From Isoetes taiwanensis (taxonomy: Eukaryota > Streptophyta > Lycopodiopsida > Isoetales > Isoetaceae), in the NCBI GenBank assembly GCA_021234155.1, contig JAJEKV010000025.1, positions 1,939,995 to 2,003,994 on the forward strand: a DNA stretch of 64,000 nt. The letters are read 5' to 3'. The translations under genes were made by a program, and so were the position numbers. Of this stretch, positions 11,834 through 23,880 are shown piece after piece. The stretch's first letter is position 1, and every line of letters begins with the position of its first letter. A model generated the notes under the pieces. The model saw nothing but the letters and a program-made list of their open reading frames with translations. It did no database searches and was not told where the DNA came from.

Positions 11834-12899
11834 GTCAGTTGTATTAGGTTTGGGCCAAATCAAACTAACATCTTTAGCATGGGTGCCGATGGGAAGGTAT
11901 GAAATGAATTGAATTAAATCTTGTTCTACTTACAAGACATCGAATATGCTTCCAAGGTATATGAATGGAGTCTGCACAATCAAGAGCAAATTCTTCAAAC
12001 AATTGATGGAAGCAGGCACATTTAACTACTCTAATCACTCAATTTTGTTGAATTTATAAATGCCAGGTTGCTTACTATTCTTGCCTGAGCTGTATGAAAA
12101 GAGCAAGGTGTAGGTGTAAGACTTATTGTGGTTCCAGCTATGTTAGCCTGGATTTGAAATATTTTTGTGAATCGAGTATGTGTGTAAGAGACTTGCTGTG
12201 GATTTCTATCGGGATAAATAGAGCCACTAGGATTTAAGCAGCTTCAAATAAGAATGAACTTTGAATGGGTTTTTATTGAAGGTATGTCTCTTGCGTCCCA
12301 CGTGTTGCATTTGTTTTTTTTCGTCTGATAAGGTAAAAGAGATTAGATAAAGTTCTCATGCATTCCAAAAGAGAAGAGAAGGATTTAGCAACACCAATAG
12401 CTATAAATTGTTGATAGAAAGGAAAGTAGAAACTTCACCTTTTTTGTGATTTCTGATTTTTAAATGTATGAGGATGTGATTTCACCGCCGAATGTGAAGA
12501 ACGTGTTTTGGATCTATGCCAGAGTCTTGACCTAAAACAATTAAGTTCTAGGGAATACCCTTGGCAAATTAGGCTCTTTGTAGATCTCCTTAGTGTAATG
12601 TGTGGGTACTCTGTCGCAGATGTAGGCTGTTTCTTGCTACAATCGACTTACATGCATTTCAGTAGGATCACAAGATATACACCATGGTAAGGAATGTAAC
12701 ATTTTACTCTATAATTTTATGCGAATACAAGTTGCAATTGTTGTTAGATAGCTTTTGAAGGCTGAGTAAGCTTTGCAATTATGAATTCGTGATAAAATCT
12801 TGGCTTTGAATCTGTAGTGTACATTAAGCAACCGATGCAAAATTTTCGCAACAACAAATGGATGTGCTCCTCAAGCTATGCCACTGGAGCAATGGCAAG
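11834..12899. other. Stretch without recognisable gene
   Basis: AT-rich, no domain or exon chain seen on either strand. Confidence 0.45.
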
Positions 12900-13160
12900 A
12901 GACCAAGAAAATGACCCAGAATCACATTTTCCCGTGGAAACCGATTGTGCAACAGCAGACAACAAAGCCAAAGCATCGACCACAAACCGGTTAGCTGATT
13001 TCGAAAGTGGCTGCCCAATAATAGTGGCCACCGCCAGTTTACACCCAATAGCAAGTTTGAAGCAGTCATTGGCATATTCCTGGCATATACCTGGAATATG
13101 CCATAAACCCCCATGGACAAGGGCTGGGGGGCAACCCAAAAAAATAAAATAAAACAAAAC
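12900..13160 (-). repeat. Dispersed repeat, copy 2 (inverted relative to copy 1)
   Basis: The reverse complement matches 5185-5390 over roughly 200 bp, sharing GGGTTGCCCCC, TTTATGGCATAT, a GACTGC segment and CAGCTAACCGG. The minus strand is open for over 100 codons here, but the product is not recognised. Confidence 0.6.
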
Positions 13161-13721
13161 AGCCATACCAACTAGCATCTCGATAACACCTGCTATCATC
13201 TCGACAACAGAGGGAGAGAGAAGGAAGGGTGTTCGAAGGAAATTTTGGGCTATTTTCTAATTTCTAGATCATAGATCTTAAAAGTTCAAGATCTAATGGA
13301 TCAAGTTTAGCTGACGTGTCATGCCAGGTGGATACTTCTACCTTGAAAAAATCAAGACTATAAAAAACCTCCTCTTCTATGCACACTTCAAGGATTACAA
13401 TGATCACCTTTGCTCCATGCACACCCAAAGTTCAAGGATTATTATTTCTTCTATGCACACACAAAATTCACTCAAATAAAATCATCTAGTTTTTTGGGCA
13501 AAATCAAAAGCATGAAAAAGGTCCGGAAATTAAGTTAAATTTGCTTTGGTCGGAGCACGATTTTAGGTTAAGTTTATTTTGCCGGGGAAAAAAATAGCAA
13601 CTGAATAGTTTGATGTCCTTCCGACACTTCAAAATCTCCATAACTCCAAGCTCGACGGATTAGACCTTACGTACGAACTTCGCTAGAAATACCTACTGCA
13701 AAATTCCATCTTGAACTCGGA

Positions 13722-14614
13722 ATGCAGGAAGAGAACGACGACGAGTGGTTTTCTCATCTTTCTCAAGAAGATTTTGAAAACCTAGAAATGGAGGCAAGAC
13801 AAAAACTAGCTGAACGGCGTAATTCTGCATCTGGGACATCCCCATCTACCCCAGCAACAGATTCACCCCTTTCGCCGGCAAAAAAAAGACCCTTTAGCCA
13901 ATGTTCTGAAGGCAGTAGTAGTCAATATGCCTCCTCCAACCTCCCAGTGGTTGTAAAGATGTTTCATGAGGGGCTTGCAAAAGTGGCGTTTCAGATACCA
14001 GATAATCGGGTATGTTTAAATTAAATTCATCACATGTCATGAACGTGTCTGCTTCTCAATGTCTGGTTGTTTTATTGTGCAGGATCTGGTTGCAGCCCTT
14101 AAGACTGTCCCAGATCATGAATGGAGTCATGGGTGGGTTTAATGTGTTTTGGGAAAAACAATTCACTAAAGCAGACGATATTTACTGGATCCACTGTTTT
14201 TTAGGGCGTGGATATTTCCTGAGGATCGTGCCGGGGAAGTTAAAAGAGCCTTAAAGTCCATCCCTAATCTTAAGGTTCAACACACTCTTATCTCCTCCTT
14301 CTTTTTGAATATTTTGAGTTTAGACAGCTTATAAACTCTGAAAATTGATATAGCCTTACTATAACAGGTGCAGCTTGTTCAGGAAGATGGTCTTCACTTA
14401 GGTAGTCTCAAATGATCTTGTTAAGCTATCTCTTGTTTAGACAACTTGATAATTTACTACTCATGCAATGAAGATGCTGTTTCTGCTGTCCACGGTGGTG
14501 ATATTGGTAACACTCCAGCTGCTGAGGATGCTCGTGCCGCCGCCGCCAATGATGATGATGATCCTATTAATGAGGGTCGTGATCCTGCTGATGCCGCCAC
14601 CGCTGCTGCTGCTT

Positions 14615-14653
<39 letters not shown>

Positions 14654-16818
14654 CTGATGATGATCCTACTAATGAGGATTTTGACATGTCTGGTGATGAT
14701 GATCCTACTCATGAGGATTTTGATGCTGCTGATTACGAAGATCATCAGCATGATGACTGTGAATATGATTATGAGTGTGATTGTGATTTTATGCAATTTT
14801 GGTGTTGCAGTCGAGACCCCCGCTTTGTAGTAGTGGTTTTTCAGGATGAAGGGTCTAAAATTGGTACAAGTTCTGTTTTTAATCAGGTACGCCTTTCACT
14901 GTTATTGCTGGCATGTATTATTAAAATGTAAACTTCCTACATAGTTGTAGATGTTGGCCTGCTTGTGTTCTGTAGGAACTTGTTGATGCATGGAAGAGGA
15001 TCCCAGGGCATGAGTGGGTGCCTTCTCGCAAGTTAGTTGTCATGCCCTGCCTTATTTTCAATTCCCAAGTCTCGTTTTGGTTAAAACTTGTATGGCACTT
15101 TTTAGGGTATGGTTGTTTCCTGAGCAGCATCTGAAGGACATTTTGCTGGCTTTGAGATCACTGACTGGAAGAACCGCAGAGGTATGGGGTTATTGGAAGT
15201 GAGATCTGATTTTCTTATTGAACATTCCTATTGAATTGTAGCATTTTATCAACTTAGGTTGAACTTCGTCCTCCACTTACATGGCCAGACTTAGCAGCGG
15301 GTATGGATGTGTATCTAAATTATAGCATTCTAGTTGTTATGGTACCATAATTTTCTTATTATATGAACTTGCTCTCTGAGGCGCTGCAGAAGATGAGCTG
15401 ATGACCATCAAAGTGCTACTTTTTTTGACAGAAGATGCTCGAATTGGTGCCCGTAATCCTTACAACGAGGTGTGTTTTCAAAATGGAGCATATGCTGTCA
15501 ACTTTTGTCTTCTTACTTGATTTTTTACATGAACGTAACAATAAACTGAACTTTCCACTTCAGATGATAAAGAATGCTTGTAGAGCAGTCCCTGGGCGTT
15601 TGTGGAATAAGGAAGAGAAGTATGTTTTCTGACATGATCTTATATTGTTTTTCCTTTCTGTTTTGTTTTCAACAGTAGGTGATGTTAATTAGATGCTTAA
15701 TATACTACATGAATTGCATGCATTGCACAAGCCTGAGTCAGCCAGCCAATGACAGGAAGCAAATAATTTTTTTTTTCTAGAATCTGACACAATGCAATGT
15801 GGATCCATAAATTGGCCTGCTTATATGTGCAGAATGTGGACTTTTCCATTAAGTAGTTTCAAAGAACTTGTACAGGAGTTGCATAAAATCTCATCACCTG
15901 TGGTTCAGGTCAGTTGCAATGAAGGTTGTGATGGCAATTCTCTGCAAAAAGAACTGTGCATAATGTTTCTGTTCTTGTCAGATTGAAGCCAGACCTCCTC
16001 TAGTTTTACCATCTATGGGAGGAGATAATGGTGAGGATTTCATTTTTAGCATTACATCAATGAGGATTTCATTTTCAGCATTATATCAAATATGTCATGG
16101 ATGCATGAATGACGTTTATAGTTTTTGCCATGATAACATATGCTTGAAGGTGGTTAATAGTTTATGTGCCATGACGAAGGAAGGCATCATATACAATCAA
16201 TAGTTCCTTTAAATGATGATTGCTTCTGACATCATAGGTTTCAGCATTTTCAAATTTGTCTCATAAATTTTATGACCCCTTCGTTTTGTTAGGATACAAA
16301 TTGACCGACTGCGTGTTTCCAGCTGATTGGCATGCTTGGTTTCCTGAGGACTTTTTTTCTTCTCTCTCCCTTTTCTGATCTTTAGTAGATGCCATTCATC
16401 TCGCTGCAGATCTCCGTTTATCTCCCAGATGCAATCTTACAGAAAATCCTTCTTCTCTTATTGATTTAACGCCACCTGCCATCGAAGATGATGCTGAATC
16501 CTCTAAAACGAAGGTAAATAAACGATACTTTGCAGACAATTGTGGTCTGGCTTTGTAATACATCCTGACTGTGTCACCAAAAACATGTTTTTGCAGCGAG
16601 CAAAGTCGAACGAAGATTCTCCGATTCCTAAGGTTTCTGCAACGTGTGCAGTTTGTCTAGAAGGCATAAGAGACATGTACATGTACTCCACAACCTGCGG
16701 CCACATTTTCCATGAAGATTGCATTAGAAAGGCAATAAGGAGCCAGCACATGTGTCCTACGTGTCGTTGTAAGTTAACAGATCAAATGGTACACCGTTTG
16801 TACTTCGACGCGGCTTAA
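13722..16818 (+). CDS. HARP-repeat, SIM and RING-H2 protein; putative SUMO-targeted E3 ubiquitin ligase
   Basis: I read 14 exons: 13722-14009, 14083-14132, 14205-14274, 14368-14401, 14474-14886, 14976-15031, 15106-15181, 15258-15300, 15390-15469, 15564-15619, 15833-15908, 15982-16030, 16386-16513, 16597-16818. All introns are GT-AG and phases agree, giving 546 residues. Residues 18-34 (EDFENLEMEARQKLAERRN) resemble the SMARCAL1 RPA-binding motif. Three HARP-like units (about 75-147, 265-345, 347-430) share Y/FNxxLVxAxKxxPxxxWxxxxKxWxFP. An acidic tract with (GAT)n coding follows unit 1. LIDLT at 455-459, with acidic residues after it, fits a SUMO-interacting motif. RING-H2 ligands are C490, C493, C507, H509, H512, C515, C526, C529. 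No SNF2 ATPase is present. Inference: a nuclear E3 acting on SUMOylated proteins at single-stranded DNA or stalled forks. Least certain are the 14474 acceptor and the 16031-16385 intron. Confidence 0.82.
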
Positions 16819-16867
16819 GTGTATATACATGATAAATTGGTTAACTAGTAGCAGTGTTTTGCGACTT

Positions 16868-17560
16868 TAAGTGTATATACATGATCAGTGTTTGTATATA
16901 AACTGGTCAAAGAGCAGCAGTGTATTGTCTCTCAAAAACCTTACTAGGACTGAATGGTATAAGGGTTAGGTTTTTTTCTTTCTCCATGTCATCAAAACCC
17001 AAGACAAAATGGGGTGGCCATTCCCATTGTTGCAAGCCCGAACGCTCAAAAGCACAAGATCAAGATCAGTAACAAACAAATTGGATCAGAAAAGAACAAA
17101 GAAACATTTCATCATTAGAGGCTACTAAACAAGCCAGGCAGGCTTGAGTTTTTTTTAAGGATCTGAAAATTTTCAAGTTGCCTATGGAGAAGTCAACTCT
17201 GCCAGTTTTATCAAACTTTGCCATGTGGTACGCTAAACTAACTCCCTTCCAAAATTAGGCTAGTGGGGTTGTGCTCGAAAACTCGGCCTAGCAAGATTGG
17301 TGCAGTTAAAAATGCTTATGTACTAGGTAATTCCCATCACGAGGGCAATTATGTCTTGTAAAGGCCTGGCGGCTCCGCCAAACGTGGTGGGGCACGAGTG
17401 GCGGAGCCACGAGTGCGCCGTCGAGTTTGGCGGCGTCCTTTACAGGCGTAATGCCCAAATGGTGGGAATTATAGGATGTAATAACCGTTTGCTAAAATTA
17501 CGTCCAGTAATACGTTGCCACGTAAAGACTAAATTCCCTCTAAGCGGCTATGGCGGAGAA
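16868..17560. other. 3' flank of the RING gene, no gene seen
   Basis: AGTGTATATACATGAT occurs just after the stop codon (about 16819) and again at about 16869. There is no obvious polyadenylation cluster to call and no coding. Confidence 0.4.
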
Positions 17561-17564
17561 GCTA

Positions 17565-17660
17565 TAGCAAACGAAAGGGAAGCTATGGCAGACTGGAGCT
17601 ATGGAGGAGAAGCTATGGGAGACTGGAGCTATGGAGGAGAAGCTATGGGAGACTGGAGGG
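17565..17660 (+). repeat. 30-bp tandem repeat
   Basis: A unit containing GAAGCTATGGGAGACTGGAG is repeated between two and three times. In one frame (17351-17689) it encodes WSYGGEAMGD repeats, but there is no other evidence that the frame is a gene. Confidence 0.75.
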
Positions 17661-17699
17661 TAAGATATTTATTCAATCTAACAAGATGAATGCTTCAGC

Positions 17700-18890
17700 T
17701 AACAAAACCCTCTTGTTTGCTTGAAATGTCTTGCGATTGAACTGCAAAAACGGCAAGATTTTAGTTTAAAAGACCAAACGGCATAGAAGAAAATTATAAC
17801 AGAGGATAAAAAAGAGGCGTACCATTGGCAGAATGTAGCTTGCCTCCAGATCAGAGATGGCGAAAGGAATTCCCAAAGTTTCTCCAGATCAGATGCCTCC
17901 AGATCAGAGATGGCCAAAGTTTCTTGTTCGTTTTCAAAATATTTGATAAAGGAGCGACTGCGGCATTCCCATAGATGAATCCTTTCTCGGTCAGAAAATT
18001 TTAAGAAGAAAAAAGCTCTGTTCCTTTCACCAGAATCAATAACAAATAAGCAGAGCAATTACCGGTTTAAAGCTTCAAAAACTTCCATCTCTTCTTTGAT
18101 TTGCCGGATTAAAACTTAAAAACATCCATCTTTGCTCATTTGCGAAATCTGTTGAAGCAATCTTTAGAAATTGCAAAGTCTGGTGCAAAGCAGAGCAAAC
18201 AGTCGACTAGCGGCACCGCTCCGCAAACAACAGAGAAATGTTTACGCCGTATAAAACTAAAGAAAAAACCCAGTAATTTTAAGCAAACGGTTATTACGTC
18301 TGTGTGAGCATATTATATTTGTGGGGGGTCTATCAAATAGTGGATTAAATTAAAATTTCCATTAAAAAAATAGAAATGCTAAATTTTTGCCACAAGACCA
18401 TCATAAAGATTGTATGTTAGGCTATATTGGAAACCTCTTTTTGGAAAGAAATTTGATTTGCAATAGTCAAGTTTTGAGGTAAATTTGTACACCTCAAATG
18501 CACAAGTAATCACAAAAAACTCCATTTGTGGACCACGTGCGAAATGTATCTTATCCAAATAGAGAATTGTGGCAGGTCAAATTACACTGAACATGAACCA
18601 CAATTAGACTTAAAAATTTGGCACCATAGAAAATAGTCTGGTTTAGAAAGGAATTAAACCCTCTCTTTTGGCTCCCATGTTGGCTCCCTATTATGGATCA
18701 AGCTAATAACCTGGACAAAGATAACTTCTATTTGCATAAAAACAAGAATAAATCAGATCTTTATTGGAAGAAGACAAGAAACATTATCAAAAGCTTGTGA
18801 TGAGAAGAAACAAGCAAAAAATATTTTCTCCAATGATTTGTAGGACAAATATTTTTTATTTTCAGTTAAAGCTCTTTAAAACAGAATACA
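17700..18890. other. Stretch without recognisable gene
   Basis: The minus-strand frame 18058-17699 is open for 119 codons but matches nothing I know. The remainder is AT-rich. Confidence 0.4.
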
Positions 18891-18899
18891 ATTTGTGTT

Positions 18900-20712
18900 C
18901 ACAACTCCCTTTTCTCTTCAATTCTTTATTCTTGTTGCTGCTTTTGCTCTAATGGCATCGACCTTCAATTTCTTTTGCTCAACCTTCAAGATCCTTTGCT
19001 TGTGCTGCCAAAACTTTCTTCTTTTCCTTTTCAAGTTCCTTGTGTTGCTTTTGTTCTTCAACTTTCAGCTACCTAACCTCTCTTTCATAGGCTTTTGTTG
19101 ATTGTAATTCTTCTTTTCTTGCGATCTCAACCTTCTTTGCTTCAAGCTTTCTTTTATTCTCATCTATCTTTTCTTTTCTTTTTCTTCAGCCTCCCATCAT
19201 GCTATATTTCCCCTGTCATGATTTGGTCTGTTGCAACAACTAACGAGTCAATGTCTTGCTTGCTTTGTTGTGCTACCTTAAGTCAAATGCAATAAGTTTT
19301 TTTGCATCCAAATGTTTAGAGCTTCCACCAACAATAGTTTCCTCAGCACTTGCATTTCTGAGCTCTTGTTCATCCTCTAAAATTATACCTTCCAAAATGT
19401 GCTTTCAATCTGAACATGTTTTCATTTTCAAATTCATCATAATTAACATCTCGATCTGTTCCACCTTCATCCATCTGCTTCATCCTTCCTTATGTCTTTT
19501 GCAATAAAACACAAAGTTTCATGCAAATCAGTTTCATCTACTCCTTCATAAAGAGAACTTACCGCATACTCATAGAGGCCATAGGCTAAATCTATTCCAA
19601 CCAGCTATGATATTTTGTTGTGTGAGACTACCATCCAAAGTAACTTTGTCCATACTAGCTAACAAATGTTTGAAATCCTACCTGATATATCTAATGTCAC
19701 GAAATCTGCTCGTATCATCTTAAATTGACCCTACAAGAGATGTCAAGAGGTTGAGTTACATGACAGGTATATGGAGGCAAGCGTATGATTTCAATTCCTA
19801 AATCAAAAGCCTTTCTTACCGCTTATGCAGATTTATGGCTGCCATGACCATCTAAAATAAGCATTGCTCTATTACCTTTGTCAATCCCTCCAAAAATATT
19901 GCATGCAAAATGGTCTGACAAACTAGAAATCCTCCATTTGTCATCCAAGCATTTTCTTATAGCATAAAATAGCCCGTTGTTTTTTAATTCTTTGTCCTCT
20001 AAATATAGTGACTAGATATCTATAGGTGATACACATACCATAATTTTTATCCATTCTCTATTCCCTAGAATGGTGGCGTACACTCTTCTTTGACATCTTG
20101 GAGATAGAATTCTCATGGACTCTTCTTTGACCTCTTAAAGATAGAATTCTCATTCCTTGCTGCCTTGTTCCTGCGCAAATTCCTATTTCATCAGCAATTA
20201 TAGATCCTATGAGGAGGTCTTAAATTTTAGGACACCTTTACGTTGGTGTAGAATGGAATTATGGCTGCAGGTCATGCAACAACTGCCCTTACTTTTCCAA
20301 GCTTTCTGGGGTCCTAGACACCAAATCAGGATTTCTCTTCTTGGACAATTCGAACCACTTATTTCCTGGCCTAAACTCTTTGAAGGGCGTCTTTTTACCC
20401 ATAGCAAGCTCAGGAACTTTGGACAATAATATCTCTTGAATTACTCCAATGTCTGAAGCGCTGCACTTAAAAACTAAGCAACAAGTTGGAGCAATTCCAT
20501 CTTCTAAGAGATGAGTAAGTGATCTCATATTTTCTTGCTACTTCCCTTAAAGGTATAATAGTATTCTCAATATCCTGTAAAGCCCTAAGCATATGAACTG
20601 CAGTCCAAGTTCCTCTCAAGTTGACATTTGCCTTTATTGCTTTTTCTTCACGCCGTTGTCCATTTTTTAGCCATTTTAAAAGCAAAGAATAAGGAAAATT
20701 ATGCTTATCCAT
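18900..20712 (-). pseudogene. pogo/Tigger-like (CENP-B/jerky type) transposase relic
   Basis: Read on the minus strand. 20712-20540 encodes a psq-type helix-turn-helix (ALQDIENTIIPLREVARKYE, then ITYSSLRRW). 20430-20290 encodes the CENP-B-like DNA-binding part (KTPFKEFRPGNKWFELSKKR, then NPDLVSRTPESL). 19930-19740 encodes a DDE_1 segment, AMLILDGHGSHKS, followed by GIEIIRLPPYTCHVTQPLD, which supplies the second catalytic aspartate. A stop interrupts the DDE part, and the K/E-rich tail (about 19200-18900) is full of stops. Domain order matches pogo-superfamily transposases. Terminal inverted repeats and a TA duplication were not found. Confidence 0.78.
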
Positions 20713-21332
20713 TGCTTCTTGAATTATCTAGCATTTATCTAGATAGTTACTTTGGAATCAGACTCTCTTCATAAGACTTCAACAATTTCTGAAGTTGTGG
20801 GCCATCATGTGAATATGTTTCCTCTATGGCACATCATTACCAGCTTTTGCTCCTCTAACTTGTCCAAGTGCCATTGGTAGATATGGATTAAATTGATCCA
20901 CTGGGCTTTGTTATTGTTTTTATTGTTAAACCACTCCATTTGTCGCAGAGCTCATCGATGCAGGGATAGATTCCAGACGTTTTTCCAAAACTTCTGTACG
21001 TATTTTTCCAAGAAAAATATATTTTGGAACTATAAAACTTTTTTCTTTCTTTTTGCAGTTTCCTACCCTGACTGGAAAAAATCTTCGTGTGCGCTGCATC
21101 GTCTACATGGCACAAAGTGTATTAATTTGGAATGCAAGCAATCAAGCAAAGAAGCGGATGCTAAATATTGTGGCCGCAAATTTGCAACTTGCAGTTGCGG
21201 GACATCAAAAGCGGACGCATAGAGTCCTTTTGCGAACGCGGGTTGTACTTTATGTGCGACTGTATAGTGGCCTTTTGCAGCCACATTGTGTGCCTAGCGA
21301 GCGCGTGCATCAGAAACGCAGCTGCATGACAC
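20713..21332. other. Stretch without recognisable gene
   Basis: Short frames at 20893-21222 and 21053-21346 carry no recognisable domain. This region could hold the unlocated 5' end of the pogo-like element. Confidence 0.35.
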
Positions 21333-21793
21333 AAACCAACACATAACTATCATTGACATTAATTAACACAAACCATTGGGTCCAACACATTTAAATTAAA
21401 ATCCCCCTTAAACCCCCTTTGGTTTGGGTGCAACGAGAGCTGCTGGATAGGCATATTCACCTCTTATTCCTTAATCTACACCGTACACAAAGTTCCTCAT
21501 TTGTGGGGTATGGATGTACAGAATTTGTTATACTGTACAACAAGATTTACAAAATACTATAAGATTTAAGACAATATACTATATGGTGTTGATTTTGTAC
21601 GTACAAAACATAATTATAAGGGCTCCCGCTGCCCTACGTCAACCCCCGTGTGAATATGCACCCAAACCAAAGGGGGTTTAAGGGGGATTTTAATTTAAAT
21701 GTGTTGGACCCAATGGTTTGTGTTAATTAATGTTAATGATAGTTATGTGTTGGTTGTTATACTAAAAAAAAATTTGGGCCCTTCGGGCCCTAA
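21333..21793. mobile_element. Foldback/MITE-like element, copy 1
   Basis: About 460 bp with long arms: ACCAACACATAACTATCATT ... CCAACACATTTAAATTAAAA ... CCCTTTGGTTTGGGTGCA on the left, mirrored at 21650-21760. The right end carries a further palindrome, GGGCCCTTCGGGCCC (21776-21790). The left arm lacks roughly 25 bp present in the second copy at 49.7 kb, and the far left end seems missing. No coding capacity and no clear target duplication, so its superfamily is undetermined. Confidence 0.8.
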
Positions 21794-23729
21794 CAAAAAC
21801 ATAGGTAAACTTTAAGGATCTATATATTAATTACTAAGAAGCTTGGATATTCTAGTTGAACACATGTATAAGAGGGCATGGTTCATGCTAGAACTTGGAT
21901 TAGTTTCAAGAGGAACATGCAATTTGTCCAGATATAAGGATATCAAGAATATATTTAACATTGAGCTATGAGTGTATGACAGAATATTGGTTAACATATC
22001 TTTTGAAAAGCCTCCAAATGTTCTCTATAGTCGCAAGATAACTGGATAGCAAGATTAAACTTTCATGGATAATCTCGGAAAGGAGAAAAAATAAAAAGGA
22101 TCTACATGGCAAATGAAACATTTGTACAGATCCTGTACCAAGCCTAGTCTGTTGGGATAGGTAAAATCGACATCCCTAAACTCCACATTTCCTTCACATT
22201 TTCAACCGCTACACCATCGGTTTTGCATACATCTATTTCAGAATTCTTTGAATGACTTCAAACATCTTATAAGCGGTTACCGTCAAATCAAATGCATGCA
22301 AGCAAGGGAAGTTTGACCTAAAGCCCCGCCATGATCTTAACACTATTAGTTGAAGCCAACTTGGAATAGATGCTAAAGGGTTTTTGAAAGAGTTCTTACA
22401 TGCCTCCCCGTGGAGAACTGCAAAAATAACGCTTCATTACGCTCCACCGTAAAAATCCCTCATTGAGGACTAGCTTTGATCCATACTAGCACTATAGGCC
22501 TTGTTGTATACCAGCACTATAGGCCTTCTTCAAAGCTTTATCATAGTTTTCTACTGCTCTTTTCTCCCCAGTAAATGAAGCAACCTGTGAAGGTCAAATT
22601 ATATGCTTTCAAGATCATCCTTAGCCATAAGCATATGATGAATTGAACTTACAGTTCTGATTGCAAAGAATAACTTGATCTACAATTGACCCTCGCTTCG
22701 TGATATGCAGCTTGTCCTCCTCGCTAGACATTTTCGTAATTACAACGGAACATCATGGCTCCAAAGAAGAACAATAAGTGGCAAGGTAGAAAGCATGACA
22801 AGTGTAAGCTTCCATCTTCCATCCTGTGATAAAAGCAACAAGGAATCCACCCAAAAATGTTGTCATAAGCTGAGTGAACTTTCCAACCTGGAGCAGAAAG
22901 AAAATAGCAATGTTGAATGACATAATCCTTAAGCTGCTTTTTGCACAATTGAAGTTTGTTCTCGCAGTCCATCTGAAAGAAACTGATTCCTTCTGTAGCC
23001 GTTCCTTGCCTTAGTCCGATGGGGAAGCAGATCCGATGGGGCTCCTGAAAACCTAGAGTTCCAATGCGCTTGCATGTCCCCCTTGGTTTTTTTTTTTGCT
23101 TTTCTAATATTAACCTAATATTTACGTATCCCAAAACCCTGCCTGACGGTTAATCCTATCTCCTCCGCTCCATCCGATGCAGTTCTAGAAGCCCTAAGCT
23201 TGTCATTCTAGTGATTTGCTGTTCCATGGAATGGAAGAGAGAAAGATAAGCATGGAGCTATAGATGAGAACGTTGTTCTATTTTCATTGCAGTCACTGGT
23301 CACTGAAGAAGTCGGGCAGATTGAATCTACTGAACGTAAGCAGATTGAAGCATTAGAATCACAGAAGAAGGTGCAAAGTGTAGAGATTGGGCAGATTGAA
23401 GCAGTTCTATCAGTTGCTGCTTGAAGAAACAAAACAAAGCCATAGCACTGCATGCCGCCTCTGCTCTGTACCTTCCAGAAAGAAGACCGCTGCACCAGCG
23501 CCACCTGCAAGAAAAAATGGGAGGGAAGGAATATGAAAGAGAAAGAAGAGAAGAAAGAAGTAGCAGCTCCATTCCGTCCGCCACCATAGCCGTCTGTTCC
23601 GCCATTTCTTGCCAAAGAAACAAATTTTTTTTTGCCCTACTTTACTTTCTTGCCACGCTATTTTTTGAAACCTAAACTAAAAAACATGCAAACAATAAAA
23701 GCCCCACAACCACACGATTTTCCCTCTTC
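21794..23729. other. Stretch without recognisable gene
   Basis: The minus-strand frame 23134-22724 (136 codons) and frames near 23208-23623 have no recognised domain. Sequence at 23215-23420 is purine-rich. Confidence 0.35.
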
Positions 23730-23730
23730 T

Positions 23731-23880
23731 TTAAAATCAATGGCTAACAAATGGGTGCACTCTAGAAATACCGTTTAGTATGTCCACGTGAATACCCCCG
23801 TGAAATCATATGAAAACCATGCCAAAAAGCGTATAACATCACAAAAAAAAACCCCTGTTATAATGCTAGATATTATGTCT
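23731..23880 (+). repeat. Dispersed repeat, copy 1
   Basis: Matches about 51999-52140 in the same orientation: GGGTGCACTCTAGAAATAC, then ATCATATGAAAACC, an A-rich run and CCCCTGTTAT(A/T)ATGCTA. At the second site this stretch ends right where CACTA coding resumes, so it may be the end of an unnamed element. Confidence 0.75.

Noticed and set aside
14461-14830. Frames on both strands rich in Ile or Met (poly-I, poly-M)
   Set aside because: They are shadows of the GAT repeat that encodes poly-Asp in the real frame.
16293-16378. Possible extra exon (GYKLTDCVFPADWHAWFPEDF) in the HARP-RING gene
   Set aside because: It has an acceptor (TTTGTTAG) but no donor in the needed phase, whereas joining 16030 directly to 16386 keeps the frame and uses a strong polypyrimidine tract.
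23208-23675. Overlapping frames of 84-135 codons on both strands
   Set aside because: Purine-rich low-complexity sequence. Frames on opposite strands overlap and none shows a domain.
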